Shown here: positions 17,342-24,616 of the stretch, in pieces
Layout of the letters: the number at the start of each line of letters is the position of its first letter
Numbering within the stretch: position 1 is the first letter of the stretch
Origin: UBA5543 sp964464965
GTDB taxonomy: Bacteria; Bacteroidota; Bacteroidia; Chitinophagales; Chitinophagaceae
Assembly (NCBI GenBank): GCA_964464965.1
Contig: CAYXHM010000002.1
Location: 372,001-436,000 of the forward strand
DNA length: 64,000 bases
Reading direction: 5' to 3'
Position numbers and translations under genes: made by a program
The notes under the pieces: model-generated
Database searches by the model: none
The model's input: the letters and a program-made list of their open reading frames with translations, nothing else
Told to the model about the DNA's origin: nothing

Positions 17342-17722
17342 CTATTCCCCAACCAATGCGCTGTAAGCAGCGGCATCCATCAGGCCATCCAGTTCAGAAG
17401 TATTAGTAACAGTCATTTTTATCATCCAGCCTTTGCCATAAGGGTCCTGGTTTACCGCTTCGGGCGTACCTTCCAGGTCACGGTTCACTTCATTGATAGT
17501 GCCTGATACCGGCAGGAACAGGTCAGACACTGTTTTTACAGCTTCTACCGTACCGAATATATCGTTCTCGTTCAGTGTTTTACCATTAGAGTCAATGTCC
17601 ACAAAAACGATATCGCCCAGTTCGCGCTGCGCAAAATCAGTGATGCCTACAGTAGCCGTGTTACCTTCTACCAGTACCCACTCGTGGTCTTTTGTGTACT
17701 TCAAATTTGCAGGAAAATTCAT
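17342..17722 (-). CDS. gcvH: Glycine cleavage system H protein
   Basis: 126 residues. This lipoyl carrier shuttles the methylamine intermediate between the P, T and L proteins. DHEWV is present at residues 12-16, GDIVFVDIDSNGKTL at 36-50 and the lipoylation site in GTVEAVKTVSDLFLPVSG, with Lys63 as the modified residue. The C-terminus ends in YSALVGE. It is the first gene of a minus-strand run of five genes that otherwise deals with envelope sugars. Confidence 0.95.
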   Translation of the reverse strand: MNFPANLKYTKDHEWVLVEGNTATVGITDFAQRELGDIVFVDIDSNGKTLNENDIFGTVEAVKTVSDLFLPVSGTINEVNRDLEGTPEAVNQDPYGKGWMIKMTVTNTSELDGLMDAAAYSALVGE

Positions 17723-17965
17723 GTTATAATATTTGCGGGTAAAAATAGCGGATTTTTCGGGAGAAACATAATAGAAAATTGTTCAATGCGATTTTCAATC
17801 TCTTTCTTAGCTCAGTATGTTACGAGTTTATTACATGGCATCTTTTCGACAAAGCTAAGAATCGGCCCTGCCCGAAACATTTGGCTTTACCACTGGTCTA
17901 AGCATCCACGTAGACTTGGTTAAACCGAAAAATATCCTTCGATTATTGTGTATTTTTATTTTGTT

Positions 17966-18487
17966 ATGCGCTTCTTTATAGAGACGGAAAGATTGATAAT
18001 GCGGGATATGTTGCCTACTGACGATATCGGCATGTTTTTGCTGGATTCAGATCCTGATGTGCATCTTTATGTCGGGCGCAAGCCTGTACAGAATATTGAA
18101 CAGAGCAGGGAGGTGATTGAATTTATTAGGCAGCAATACGAAACCAACGGAATAGGCCGCTGGGCAGTGGTAGAAAAGCATACAGGAATATTCATAGGGT
18201 GGTCAGGGTTGAAATTAATTACCGAGCCTATCAACGGCCACAATAATTATTTAGACCTTGGCTATCGTTTTATCAGGCAATATTGGGGTAAAGGTTATGC
18301 CAAAGAAACGGCAATAGCTTCAGCTGCCTACGCATGGGATGTGCTGAACGCAGGAAAGCTTTGCGGCATAGTTCATATTGATAATATTGCATCCCGCAAA
18401 GTTCTGGAAAGTGTCGGCCTCTGTTATGTAGAAGATTTTGATTTTAATGGTGACCCTTATGAATGGTTTGAGGCAAAACGGAGATAA
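17966..18487 (+). CDS. GNAT family N-acetyltransferase (RimJ/RimL-like)
   Basis: 173 residues from the ATG at 17966 (MRFFIETERLIMRDML); an in-frame GTG 18 bases upstream is less likely. The RimJ/RimL-type layout is clear: an ETERLIMR beta strand, LGYRFIRQYWGKGYAKETA as the acetyl-CoA loop, and IASRKVLESVGL before the end. The family transfers acetyl groups to protein N-termini or small amines; the substrate is unknown. It is the first of four small accessory genes, and a structured repeat begins 11 bases after its stop. Confidence 0.85.
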   Translation: MRFFIETERLIMRDMLPTDDIGMFLLDSDPDVHLYVGRKPVQNIEQSREVIEFIRQQYETNGIGRWAVVEKHTGIFIGWSGLKLITEPINGHNNYLDLGYRFIRQYWGKGYAKETAIASAAYAWDVLNAGKLCGIVHIDNIASRKVLESVGLCYVEDFDFNGDPYEWFEAKRR

Positions 18488-18498
18488 ATATTTCCCTC

Positions 18499-18668
18499 AC
18501 TGGTTTAAGTTTGCAAACTTCAATCAATAATAACAGCAAGACTGTGTCTGGCAGAAGAATTATGAAGTAGATGGATAGCTACAGTAGCCCTGCTTACAGA
18601 TTCATTAAAACATTGCCGGTCAGAGACCTGATCCTATCCGGGATTGAAATTGCAAACCTTAAAATGGT
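18499..18668 (+). repeat. Interspersed structured repeat, copy 1 (about 170 bp)
   Basis: The copy begins ACTGGTTTAAGTTTGCAA and ends TTGCAAACCTTAAAATGGT, so the two ends are near inverted repeats. It shares GCAAGACTGTGTCTGGCAG (18536-18554) with copies 2 and 3 and AAAACATTGCCGGTCA with copy 3. It lies between the convergent stops of the GNAT gene and the DinB gene. A short open frame through it (from 18571) is a by-product of the repeat. Confidence 0.85.
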
Positions 18669-18690
18669 GCGGAAACCTACACTAAGCCAA

Positions 18691-19191
18691 TCATCCCAAT
18701 ATCGCCTCTATTTGCTTCAGATGATTTATATCGTGACCGGCATAATAAACCATTATATCTTCTATGGTTTCAATTCCACGTTCTGCATGTACACCATATA
18801 ATTTCCACTGCTCCGGAGACAGAATCTTAAATAACTCAAGGTTTGACTGCCTGAGCAGGGTATATAATTCAAGTGAAGCATTTACATCTATAGACGTGTA
18901 CTTGCCTGTTATAGCCCATTGCGCCTGGTCAAAGGCCTGGATTTCCGTGCCGGGAGAGCTTAATATTAATCGTATCCTGTAAGCGCCAACTAACTCATCA
19001 TCTGCCAGGTGCGCGACTATTTCCCGTATAGACCACTTGTCTGCTGCTGGTTTTACATCCAGTTTGTCGGGGTTAACCGTAGCCAACAGCCTTTTTAGCG
19101 TAGCAGGCATTTCCTGCTGCAATGTTAGCGGGTCGCTGTCTGCAACATAGCTTTTAATACGTTTTTTATAATCTTCAATAGATTCTATCAT
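18691..19191 (-). CDS. DinB family protein
   Basis: 166 residues from the ATG at 19191 (MIESIEDYKKRIKSYVADSD); an upstream in-frame ATG at 19329 would add 46 unrelated residues. The DinB four-helix bundle features are visible: WSIREIVAHLADDELVGAYR with the first metal His, and YYAGHDINHLKQIEAIL with the other two His. Members are metal-binding, and some are thiol or bacillithiol transferases; others have no known role. It lies between repeat copies 1 and 2. Confidence 0.82.
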   Translation of the reverse strand: MIESIEDYKKRIKSYVADSDPLTLQQEMPATLKRLLATVNPDKLDVKPAADKWSIREIVAHLADDELVGAYRIRLILSSPGTEIQAFDQAQWAITGKYTSIDVNASLELYTLLRQSNLELFKILSPEQWKLYGVHAERGIETIEDIMVYYAGHDINHLKQIEAILG

Positions 19192-19364
19192 TACTGGTCC
19201 TGTTATGTAAATGGTATTGTCTTTCAATCGAAAGATAAATATATCCAAAGATACAATTCCCTTAAACCTCCTCTTCTTCGTTTTGCAACGAGGTTGTAAT
19301 GAAACCGCGATTGTATCGCCCGATAACATTCCCGTTTCCCAAAATTACGAATATGATAACTCAT

Positions 19365-19531
19365 ACTGGTTTAGGTTTGCAACTTAAATCAATAATAAAA
19401 GCAAGACTGTGTCTGGCAGAAGTTTTCCGAAGTTGATGAATAGCAGCAATAGCCTGGTTGAGCGTCATCGAAAATTTCCCGGTCGCAGACCTACTTCCTA
19501 TTCAGGATTTAATTTGCAAACCTAAACCAGT
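19365..19531 (+). repeat. Interspersed structured repeat, copy 2, with perfect 18-bp inverted ends
   Basis: The 167-bp copy begins ACTGGTTTAGGTTTGCAA (19365-19382) and ends TTGCAAACCTAAACCAGT (19514-19531), a perfect 18-base inverted repeat. The core GCAAGACTGTGTCTGGCAG is at 19401-19419. The interior differs from copies 1 and 3 between about 19436 and 19475. It ends 9 bases from the stop of the lipoprotein gene. No target-site duplication is obvious. Confidence 0.88.
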
Positions 19532-19540
19532 AAAGCATTT

Positions 19541-20140
19541 TTATTTCTCACTTATATTACGGAGCACTGTTACGACTTCATTCCCTTTCTCAAATAGTTC
19601 AATCCAGCTTGAAGTATTGTTTTCAAAGTTTTGGATGTTTTCTTTGCCAAGAAATACACCTCTATTAGTTAGCAAGTAGAACCATACTTCGTTTGTCGCA
19701 GGAAGCGTAGTGGACTCTGTTTGAGTAGTCTTGTCAAGAAATGATTGGGCTAAATTTACAAACTGTTGGGCTGCACTATTTACTTTTTGATGTTGTCCAC
19801 CGCCAATAATCCCGCCACCTGTACTTAAATAAACGCTCGCATCACCTGTTTGGTAACATACCGTTGTTGCAACTCCTTCCCCCATTTCCCAGTCCATTAT
19901 CACACCATATAAAATAATCCTGTCCTGCGGTAGGGTAAGTCCCAGTTGTTCCGGTGTCACTGCAAATGCATTAGCTCTTAAACTTTCAAAAGAGTTTTCT
20001 TCTGTACTGCGTTCATTTAGCATTGTGGTATCTTCGTTTGCATCTATTTGCTCATTATGTGCTGCTGATTTATTTGCACAACTTGTTAAAATAAACCCAC
20101 CGGCTAAAATAGCCCCGATTAATTTATAGGTCATTTTCAT
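19541..20140 (-). CDS. Predicted lipoprotein of unknown function
   Basis: 199 residues. The N-terminus MKMTYKLIGAILAGGFILTSC is a lipoprotein signal with lipobox LTSC (Cys21). A polar linker follows. The conserved-looking body contains RANAFAVTPEQLGLTLPQD, LYGVIMDWEMGEGVATTVCYQ, GDASVYLSTGGGIIGGGQHQ and VWFYLLTNRGVFLGKENI. I do not recognise a named domain, though similar hypothetical proteins occur in Bacteroidota. It lies between repeat copies 2 and 3 in a block of small accessory genes. It is probably anchored in the inner or outer membrane. Confidence 0.75.
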   Translation of the reverse strand: MKMTYKLIGAILAGGFILTSCANKSAAHNEQIDANEDTTMLNERSTEENSFESLRANAFAVTPEQLGLTLPQDRIILYGVIMDWEMGEGVATTVCYQTGDASVYLSTGGGIIGGGQHQKVNSAAQQFVNLAQSFLDKTTQTESTTLPATNEVWFYLLTNRGVFLGKENIQNFENNTSSWIELFEKGNEVVTVLRNISEK

Positions 20141-20240
20141 GCTCTTGAATATTTTTGAACTGCCTTAAAACTCAAATATAGAGATAGCGCATTAAATGTG
20201 GTATGCTTTTTTGTTCCCTTTGGAAGTGTTGTCCCCACGG

Positions 20241-20426
20241 ACTGGTTTAAGTCTGCAGCTTAAATCAATAATAAAAGCAAGACTGTGTCTGGCAGAAGTT
20301 TTCCGAAGGCGATGGATAGCTACAGCAGCCTTGCTTACAGTTTCATCAAAACATTGCCGGTCAGTGACATGATTTCCGTGTGCCTGTCAGCATAATGTTC
20401 CAGTGCTGCAATTTGCTAACTTTACA
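20241..20426 (+). repeat. Interspersed structured repeat, copy 3 (degenerate right end)
   Basis: It begins ACTGGTTTAAGTCTGCAGC and carries the core GCAAGACTGTGTCTGGCAG (20277-20295) and AAAACATTGCCGGTCAG. The arms AAGCAAG (20275-20281) and CTTGCTT (20330-20336) can pair. The right end is damaged; ATTTGCTAACTTTA at 20411-20424 may be the remnant. It sits between the divergent lipoprotein gene and the next gene. Confidence 0.78.
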
Positions 20427-20442
20427 TAGAAGAACGAAGATC

Positions 20443-20934
20443 ATGCACTACAGTATTACAAGTAAGGGTAACAGGTTTTATGAAGCGTTTAATGAGTCCA
20501 ACAATGTGGTAGCTACTCTTGAATACGAGACATGGGCGACCCGCAAGGCAAAGATATCTGTTGCCGCAGGCTTTACTTATCAACTGGCAGGTGTTGGTTT
20601 CTGGCAAACCAGAATATCAGTCACTAAAGGAGACATTGCCTTTGCTGAAATAAAACCTGTCTTGGGCAGAGGCTTTCAGCTTACCTTCAGCGGTACCGCA
20701 CAATCTTTCATGTTTAAGAAAAAAAGTACGTTCAGTACTGATTATAAAGTAATAGATGACTACGATACTGAAATGGCCACTGTAGATGTCAATTTCAAAT
20801 GGAAATCGCTGAGTTACGAATACGAGGTTGAAGTAAACAACAATACCCTTGACAACGAGATTAACCTTATGCTGCCGCTACTGCTGGTTTACTGTAGCCG
20901 CTATATGCGCATGAGGCAGAGTGCTGCTACATAA
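20443..20934 (+). CDS. Hypothetical protein, possibly LURP-one/Tubby-like beta fold
   Basis: 163 residues from the ATG at 20443 (MHYSITSKGNRFYEAF); an upstream ATG at 20380 falls inside the degenerate repeat and is rejected. The sequence is rich in beta-strand patterns (ISVTKGDIAFAEIKPVL, FQLTFSGTAQSFMFKKKS, FSTDYKVIDDYDTEMATV) and ends with a hydrophobic segment INLMLPLLLVYCSRY. Short alternating strands plus one C-terminal helix recall the LURP-one/Tubby C-terminal fold, but this is weak. No function is proposed. It is the last gene of the repeat-punctuated block. Confidence 0.65.
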   Translation: MHYSITSKGNRFYEAFNESNNVVATLEYETWATRKAKISVAAGFTYQLAGVGFWQTRISVTKGDIAFAEIKPVLGRGFQLTFSGTAQSFMFKKKSTFSTDYKVIDDYDTEMATVDVNFKWKSLSYEYEVEVNNNTLDNEINLMLPLLLVYCSRYMRMRQSAAT

Positions 20935-20962
20935 TAAGTCACAGTACCAATGCAAAACTCTT

Positions 20963-21541
20963 TTACCTGTTCTGGTGGATGTCGTCATAAAACTTTGCGA
21001 GTGTAACATTGGCAAAGGGTATCAGCAATAAAAAGCCAATGCCCGCTGTTAAAACACAAAGCAAAGCCAGCAGGAGCAACAAGAGCAATAATCCTAGGAG
21101 CTTCATTTTGTTCCCGTCCATCATCTCCTTGCTCATTTTCAGGGCATCCTGTGGTTTTATTGATGGGTCATCTGCCAGGATGTAAAAGCTCATAGAATAG
21201 GACAGAACCGCAATAATGCCCGGGATAACTAATAGCAACGTCCATAAAATGACGTAGAGCAGGAACAGCAGGTGGGTAATTAAAGCAGAACTATAAAACC
21301 TGAAGCCATCAAAAATCTGTTCAAGCCTGGCATTTTGCCCCCTTGCAATGGATAATGAAAACATTGCCGCCCCCAGCATCATGGGGCCTGCTATCAACAA
21401 TGACAACACGCCGAATGTTTTCATTGCGCTAAACGGCGACATGATCAATATATAAACCAGAAAAGTACCGATAGCCAATAGCCATTTACCCTTTAAGGCA
21501 TCTAAGGCCATGTTCATCAGGGTAGCATTATTTGTTTTCAT
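20963..21541 (-). CDS. DUF975-like polytopic membrane protein
   Basis: 192 residues. The N-terminus NMALDALKGKWLLAIG matches the ALxGKW start of DUF975. Hydrophobic segments alternate with LLVIPGIIAVLSYSMSFYIL and the conserved DDPSIKPQDALKMSKEMMDGNK. The C-terminus contains a run of leucines (LLGLLLLLLLLALL) as the last helix pair. The function of the family is unknown. It is transcribed alone and is convergent with the gene before it. Confidence 0.75.
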   Translation of the reverse strand: MKTNNATLMNMALDALKGKWLLAIGTFLVYILIMSPFSAMKTFGVLSLLIAGPMMLGAAMFSLSIARGQNARLEQIFDGFRFYSSALITHLLFLLYVILWTLLLVIPGIIAVLSYSMSFYILADDPSIKPQDALKMSKEMMDGNKMKLLGLLLLLLLLALLCVLTAGIGFLLLIPFANVTLAKFYDDIHQNR

Positions 21542-21675
21542 TTTTTTTAATTTTAATCAACCCCATCCAAACCGGGTAACATGACACACATTACCTACCG
21601 GGTACGGAGCTGATAATTATTGATATACTTCTTACAGGCTTTCCACTCATCAAATTCTGCCGGTGGCAAACTGCT

Positions 21676-22050
21676 TTAATTATCTTCTTCTTCAAACATG
21701 CCAAAAACATTGCCTTCAGTATCTGTACAAACAGCCAGCATACCGTAGCCGGCCACAGGTTGCACTTCTGTCAGCACCTTTCCCCCCAGGGCAGTCACCT
21801 TCTTCAGCGATTTGCTCAGTGACGATACGCCTATATAATTAATGATTCCCACCGGCCTCGCACTACCTGCTGCTGTATCGCGGAGAGATAAACCTCCTCC
21901 AACACCCTCAGTGCCATCAAGCGCTTTAGTGCTTATCATATAATAATCCATAGGCAGCTTGTGAAATTTCCAACCGAAGAGTTCCTCATAAAATAGCCTG
22001 GCCCGCTCTGTATTCTCGGCGCTGATATCAAAATGTACTATCGTTGACAT
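21676..22050 (-). CDS. VOC family protein (glyoxalase/bleomycin resistance fold)
   Basis: 124 residues covering one full VOC module pair: IVHFDISAENTERARLFYEELFGWKFHKL, then GGGLSLRD, INYIGVSSLSKSLKKVTALGGKVLTE and VCTDTEGNVFGMFE. The Glu and His metal positions are plausible (His6, Glu-rich end), but a substrate cannot be inferred. It lies 9 bases after the GyrI-like gene, in one operon. Confidence 0.83.
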   Translation of the reverse strand: MSTIVHFDISAENTERARLFYEELFGWKFHKLPMDYYMISTKALDGTEGVGGGLSLRDTAAGSARPVGIINYIGVSSLSKSLKKVTALGGKVLTEVQPVAGYGMLAVCTDTEGNVFGMFEEEDN

Positions 22051-22059
22051 ATCCTTAAA

Positions 22060-22542
22060 TTATAGAACGAAATAGATATTGGTTTTCCAGGTAGTGGGGT
22101 CTTTCTCTATATCCGGGTCAGACAGGTATTCTTCTATCATCCATTTCTGCTTTAGTTTGTGTTCTTCCATATACTTACCAATCACCGCATAGGTTTCAGC
22201 CATCTTGTCATAACCGCCATAATGCGTAATAGTCACTGCTTTTGAAGCAGGCACCACTACATATTCAAATCCATCAATAAAAGGCAAATGCCCGGGCACG
22301 GGTACAACAGCAGCTAAATCCGTTTTCCCACCTGCTTCATCTATGTTGTAATAAATAGCGCCCGGCGGCTCAGTCAGTTGAACCTGGTGTTGGGCGCATG
22401 CACTATATACAGCCCCGTAACTCTCTTTAAAAAAGTCGGTCAGCTTATCAAATGGCATAGTGGCGCGCTTTGTAATGTAAGTTTTAGCCGGCCAGGCTAT
22501 CTCTCTCACTTCGTGAGATGTTAAGGGAGTCATCATTTTCAT
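22060..22542 (-). CDS. GyrI-like small-molecule-binding domain protein
   Basis: 160 residues without a DNA-binding domain. The SOUL/GyrI-like pattern is seen in EIAWPAKTYITKRATMPFDKL, EPPGAIYYNIDE, DLAAVVPVPGHLPF, VVPASKAVTITHYGGYDKMA and IEEYLSDPDIEKDPTTWKTNIYFV. Such stand-alone domains bind hydrophobic or cationic compounds, or hydrolyse them. With the VOC gene it forms a small operon that may deal with a toxic small molecule. The start may be the second or third codon (MKMM). Confidence 0.78.
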   Translation of the reverse strand: MKMMTPLTSHEVREIAWPAKTYITKRATMPFDKLTDFFKESYGAVYSACAQHQVQLTEPPGAIYYNIDEAGGKTDLAAVVPVPGHLPFIDGFEYVVVPASKAVTITHYGGYDKMAETYAVIGKYMEEHKLKQKWMIEEYLSDPDIEKDPTTWKTNIYFVL

Positions 22543-22578
22543 ACTTTTTTATGAACTAAAATTAATCCCTTCGGAATG

Positions 22579-22719
22579 TTAAGTTGCTGATGCAGGTTTG
22601 CCTGTAGAATGATATTCATCACTCTCCTCTGCCTTGGTGCGACCGTGATAAATCAGGGCCACTAGCCAGGCAGTAAAGAAGGTAAGTAGAGAAACAAAAG
22701 TTGATGAGGAGTAGAGCAT
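22579..22719 (-). CDS. Possible 46-residue single-helix membrane protein
   Basis: From an ATG at 22719 the product starts MLYSSSTFVSLLTFFTAWLV, continues ALIYHGRTKAEES and ends STGKPASAT. There is one membrane helix followed by a polar cytoplasmic tail. It lies between the divergent Ycf48-like gene and the GyrI-like gene. The open frame is short and nothing else supports it, so it may be chance. Confidence 0.35.
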   Translation of the reverse strand: MLYSSSTFVSLLTFFTAWLVALIYHGRTKAEESDEYHSTGKPASAT

Positions 22720-22762
22720 GAATGGTATAACGCACCTCTCCACAAAATCCGTAAATTGCCCT

Positions 22763-23815
22763 ATGTCACGCTCCACTCTCCTGCTTATTCTAATACTGAT
22801 ACCGGCTCTGTCTTACAGCCAGTTGTACCCGTTGCAATATGTGGACACAAAAACCGATGCTTCTTTCCGCGGACTGTCTGTGGCCAGCGACAATGCAATA
22901 TGGGTAAGCGGTAGCAAAGGCTGGGTGGGCCACAGTATAAATGGCGGTAAAGACTGGACCTTCAAACAGGTGCCCGGCCACGAAACCCGCGACTTCCGCA
23001 CGTTGTATGCATTTGATGCCCGGCATGCCATCATAGCCAATGCAGGCAGCCCGGCTTATATCCTCCGCACAAGCGATGGCGGCGCCACCTGGCAGCAGGT
23101 ATATGAAAACACAGACAGCGCAGCGTTTATAGATGGCACAGACTTCTGGAATAATAAACATGGTATGATGTATGGCGACCCTGTTAATGGGCGTATGCTG
23201 CTGCTCTATACAAAGGATGGCGGCAAGAGCTGGAAAGAGCGACGGAACAGCCCTGAAATGAACAAGGGTGAAGCATCTTTTGCGGCAAGCGGCACCAATA
23301 TCAGTTGCTTCCTGCATGGGGCGGTAGTAGTAGCCGCCGGTGGCAAAACGTCTAAACTCTACATGTCGCGCAGCAGGGGCAGGCGTTGGCGCAGCATACC
23401 TACCCCTATGCTGGCAGGTGGTGAAAGCACAGGCATTTTTTCATTTATGCATGGCGGCAGCGCATGGCGTTGGCTTGTAGCAGGTGGCAATTACCGCAAC
23501 GATACATTGCGACAGAATAACTTCTTTTACAGCCCGCATAAAGGGAAGGAATGGCTGGCACCCGAAACTACCACACGCGGCTACCGCGAATGCCTGGCTG
23601 TGCTATATGATATACATACATCAAAAAGGGAAAGACCTAAGGCAATGTTTGCCGTAGGTCCTTCAGGTATAGATATTTCTACCGATGACGGGGTAAACTG
23701 GAAACCTTTGTCTGATGAAAAAGGCTTCCATGTTATTAAACCATCCAGGGACCATAGCCTTATGTTCCTTGCCGGCAGCAACGGCAAGCTGGCCATCATG
23801 AAAACAACACCCTGA
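22763..23815 (+). CDS. Secreted Ycf48/BNR-repeat beta-propeller protein
   Basis: 350 residues from the ATG at 22763, which gives a clean signal peptide (MSRSTLLLILILIPALSYSQ); an ATG 45 bases upstream would put charged residues before it. Repeats with the Asp-box or Ycf48 look are seen: SINGGKDWTF, RTSDGGATWQQV, YTKDGGKSWKER, MSRSRGRRWRSI and STDDGVNWKPLS. These form a six- or seven-bladed propeller. The family includes photosynthesis assembly factors and sialidase-like folds; here the role is unknown. It is convergent with the RibD-like gene after 12 bases. Confidence 0.78.
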   Translation: MSRSTLLLILILIPALSYSQLYPLQYVDTKTDASFRGLSVASDNAIWVSGSKGWVGHSINGGKDWTFKQVPGHETRDFRTLYAFDARHAIIANAGSPAYILRTSDGGATWQQVYENTDSAAFIDGTDFWNNKHGMMYGDPVNGRMLLLYTKDGGKSWKERRNSPEMNKGEASFAASGTNISCFLHGAVVVAAGGKTSKLYMSRSRGRRWRSIPTPMLAGGESTGIFSFMHGGSAWRWLVAGGNYRNDTLRQNNFFYSPHKGKEWLAPETTTRGYRECLAVLYDIHTSKRERPKAMFAVGPSGIDISTDDGVNWKPLSDEKGFHVIKPSRDHSLMFLAGSNGKLAIMKTTP

Positions 23816-23827
23816 GTCTATTAAACA

Positions 23828-24421
23828 TTACGCCCCCGCATTCCCGGTCTCTACATCTCCTGCCCTTTTATAGTACGCTATAATAACCCCACCTGGTGTC
23901 ACTATGCTTTCCATTAATGTAAACGCTGCCGGAACTGCTTCATCGTTAAACAGCTTCTTGCCTTTACCTAAGGTCAGCGGGTGGATTTTTAGTTTCAGTT
24001 CATCTACAAAGTCATACTTTAACAGCAGTTGCACCAGCTCACTACTGCCCCATACATGGATGTCACGGCCTTCTGAATTTTTGAGCTTTTTGATATCGTT
24101 CAGGCTCCGGATGAAAACCGTATTTTCCCAACTTGTATCTTTCCTGGTGTTTGACAATACATATTTTGTGCCTTCACTAATGCCCGCCCAGCTGTCTTTA
24201 TGCTTCGGCCAGTAGCCCTCCCATATATCAAACGTCTTTCTACCCAGCAGGTAATCAGCAGGTTGCAGTTCTTTGGCTACTGCATTATTGTAAACTTCAT
24301 CGCCATAGGGTGCTACCCAGCCCCCGTATTCAAAACCGCCTTGTGTATCTTCTCCCGGTCCGCCCGGCGCCTGCATTACTCCATCTAAGGTGATCATTGA
24401 TAGAACTATAATCTTTCTCAT
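23828..24421 (-). CDS. Dihydrofolate reductase family protein (RibD C-terminal-like)
   Basis: 197 residues. The fold's features are MRKIIVLSMITLDGVMQAPG, a LLGRKTFDIWEGYW segment, VLSNTRKDTSWENTVF, the nucleotide loop IHVWGSSELVQLLLK and LKIHPLTLGKGKKLF. This is the common small reductase group near RibD and DHFR. Substrate unknown. It stands alone on the minus strand. Confidence 0.87.
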   Translation of the reverse strand: MRKIIVLSMITLDGVMQAPGGPGEDTQGGFEYGGWVAPYGDEVYNNAVAKELQPADYLLGRKTFDIWEGYWPKHKDSWAGISEGTKYVLSNTRKDTSWENTVFIRSLNDIKKLKNSEGRDIHVWGSSELVQLLLKYDFVDELKLKIHPLTLGKGKKLFNDEAVPAAFTLMESIVTPGGVIIAYYKRAGDVETGNAGA

Positions 24422-24542
24422 AGCATTTGTTGTTTATTGCAATACAAAAGTTGCGAAAAACATCATACCAACTACGGTGTATATGCGACAATATTGGGGG
24501 TGTAATACATTAACTACAGATATTAACAAAGCCTAAGTAAAA

Positions 24543-24582
24543 TAAATTTGTTTATTACGTTTCATGACGTAAATTTACGTTA
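24543..24582 (+). promoter_or_regulatory. Candidate promoter -7 box with overlapping palindromic operator upstream of M56 peptidase gene
   Basis: TAAATTTG (24543-24550) matches the -7 consensus. Directly after it come TTACGT-6 bases-ACGTAA (24555-24572) and the perfect palindrome ACGTAAATTTACGT (24567-24580). The palindromes lie where transcription would start, 37-62 bases before the ATG at 24617, so a repressor bound there would block initiation. Confidence 0.45.
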
Positions 24583-24616
24583 CAAAATCAGTAACAGGTC
24601 TTCAAATCGGAATATT

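Noticed and set aside
18571..18801. A 76-residue plus-strand reading frame
   Set aside because: It starts inside repeat copy 1 and runs antisense into the DinB gene; its sequence is a by-product of the repeat.
18499..20426. Repeats as classical integron attC sites
   Set aside because: The ends read ACTGGTTTAAG and CTTAAACCAGT, which do not fit the GTTRRRY/RYYYAAC core sites. No integron integrase lies in the window, and the genes face both ways.
18499..20426. Repeats as a CRISPR array
   Set aside because: Only three copies, each about 170 bp and 866-876 bp apart with genes between them.
21600..21678. Short minus-strand frame after the VOC gene reading PPAEFDEWKACKKYINNYQL
   Set aside because: Only about 25 codons without a start codon; a frame of this length is expected by chance.
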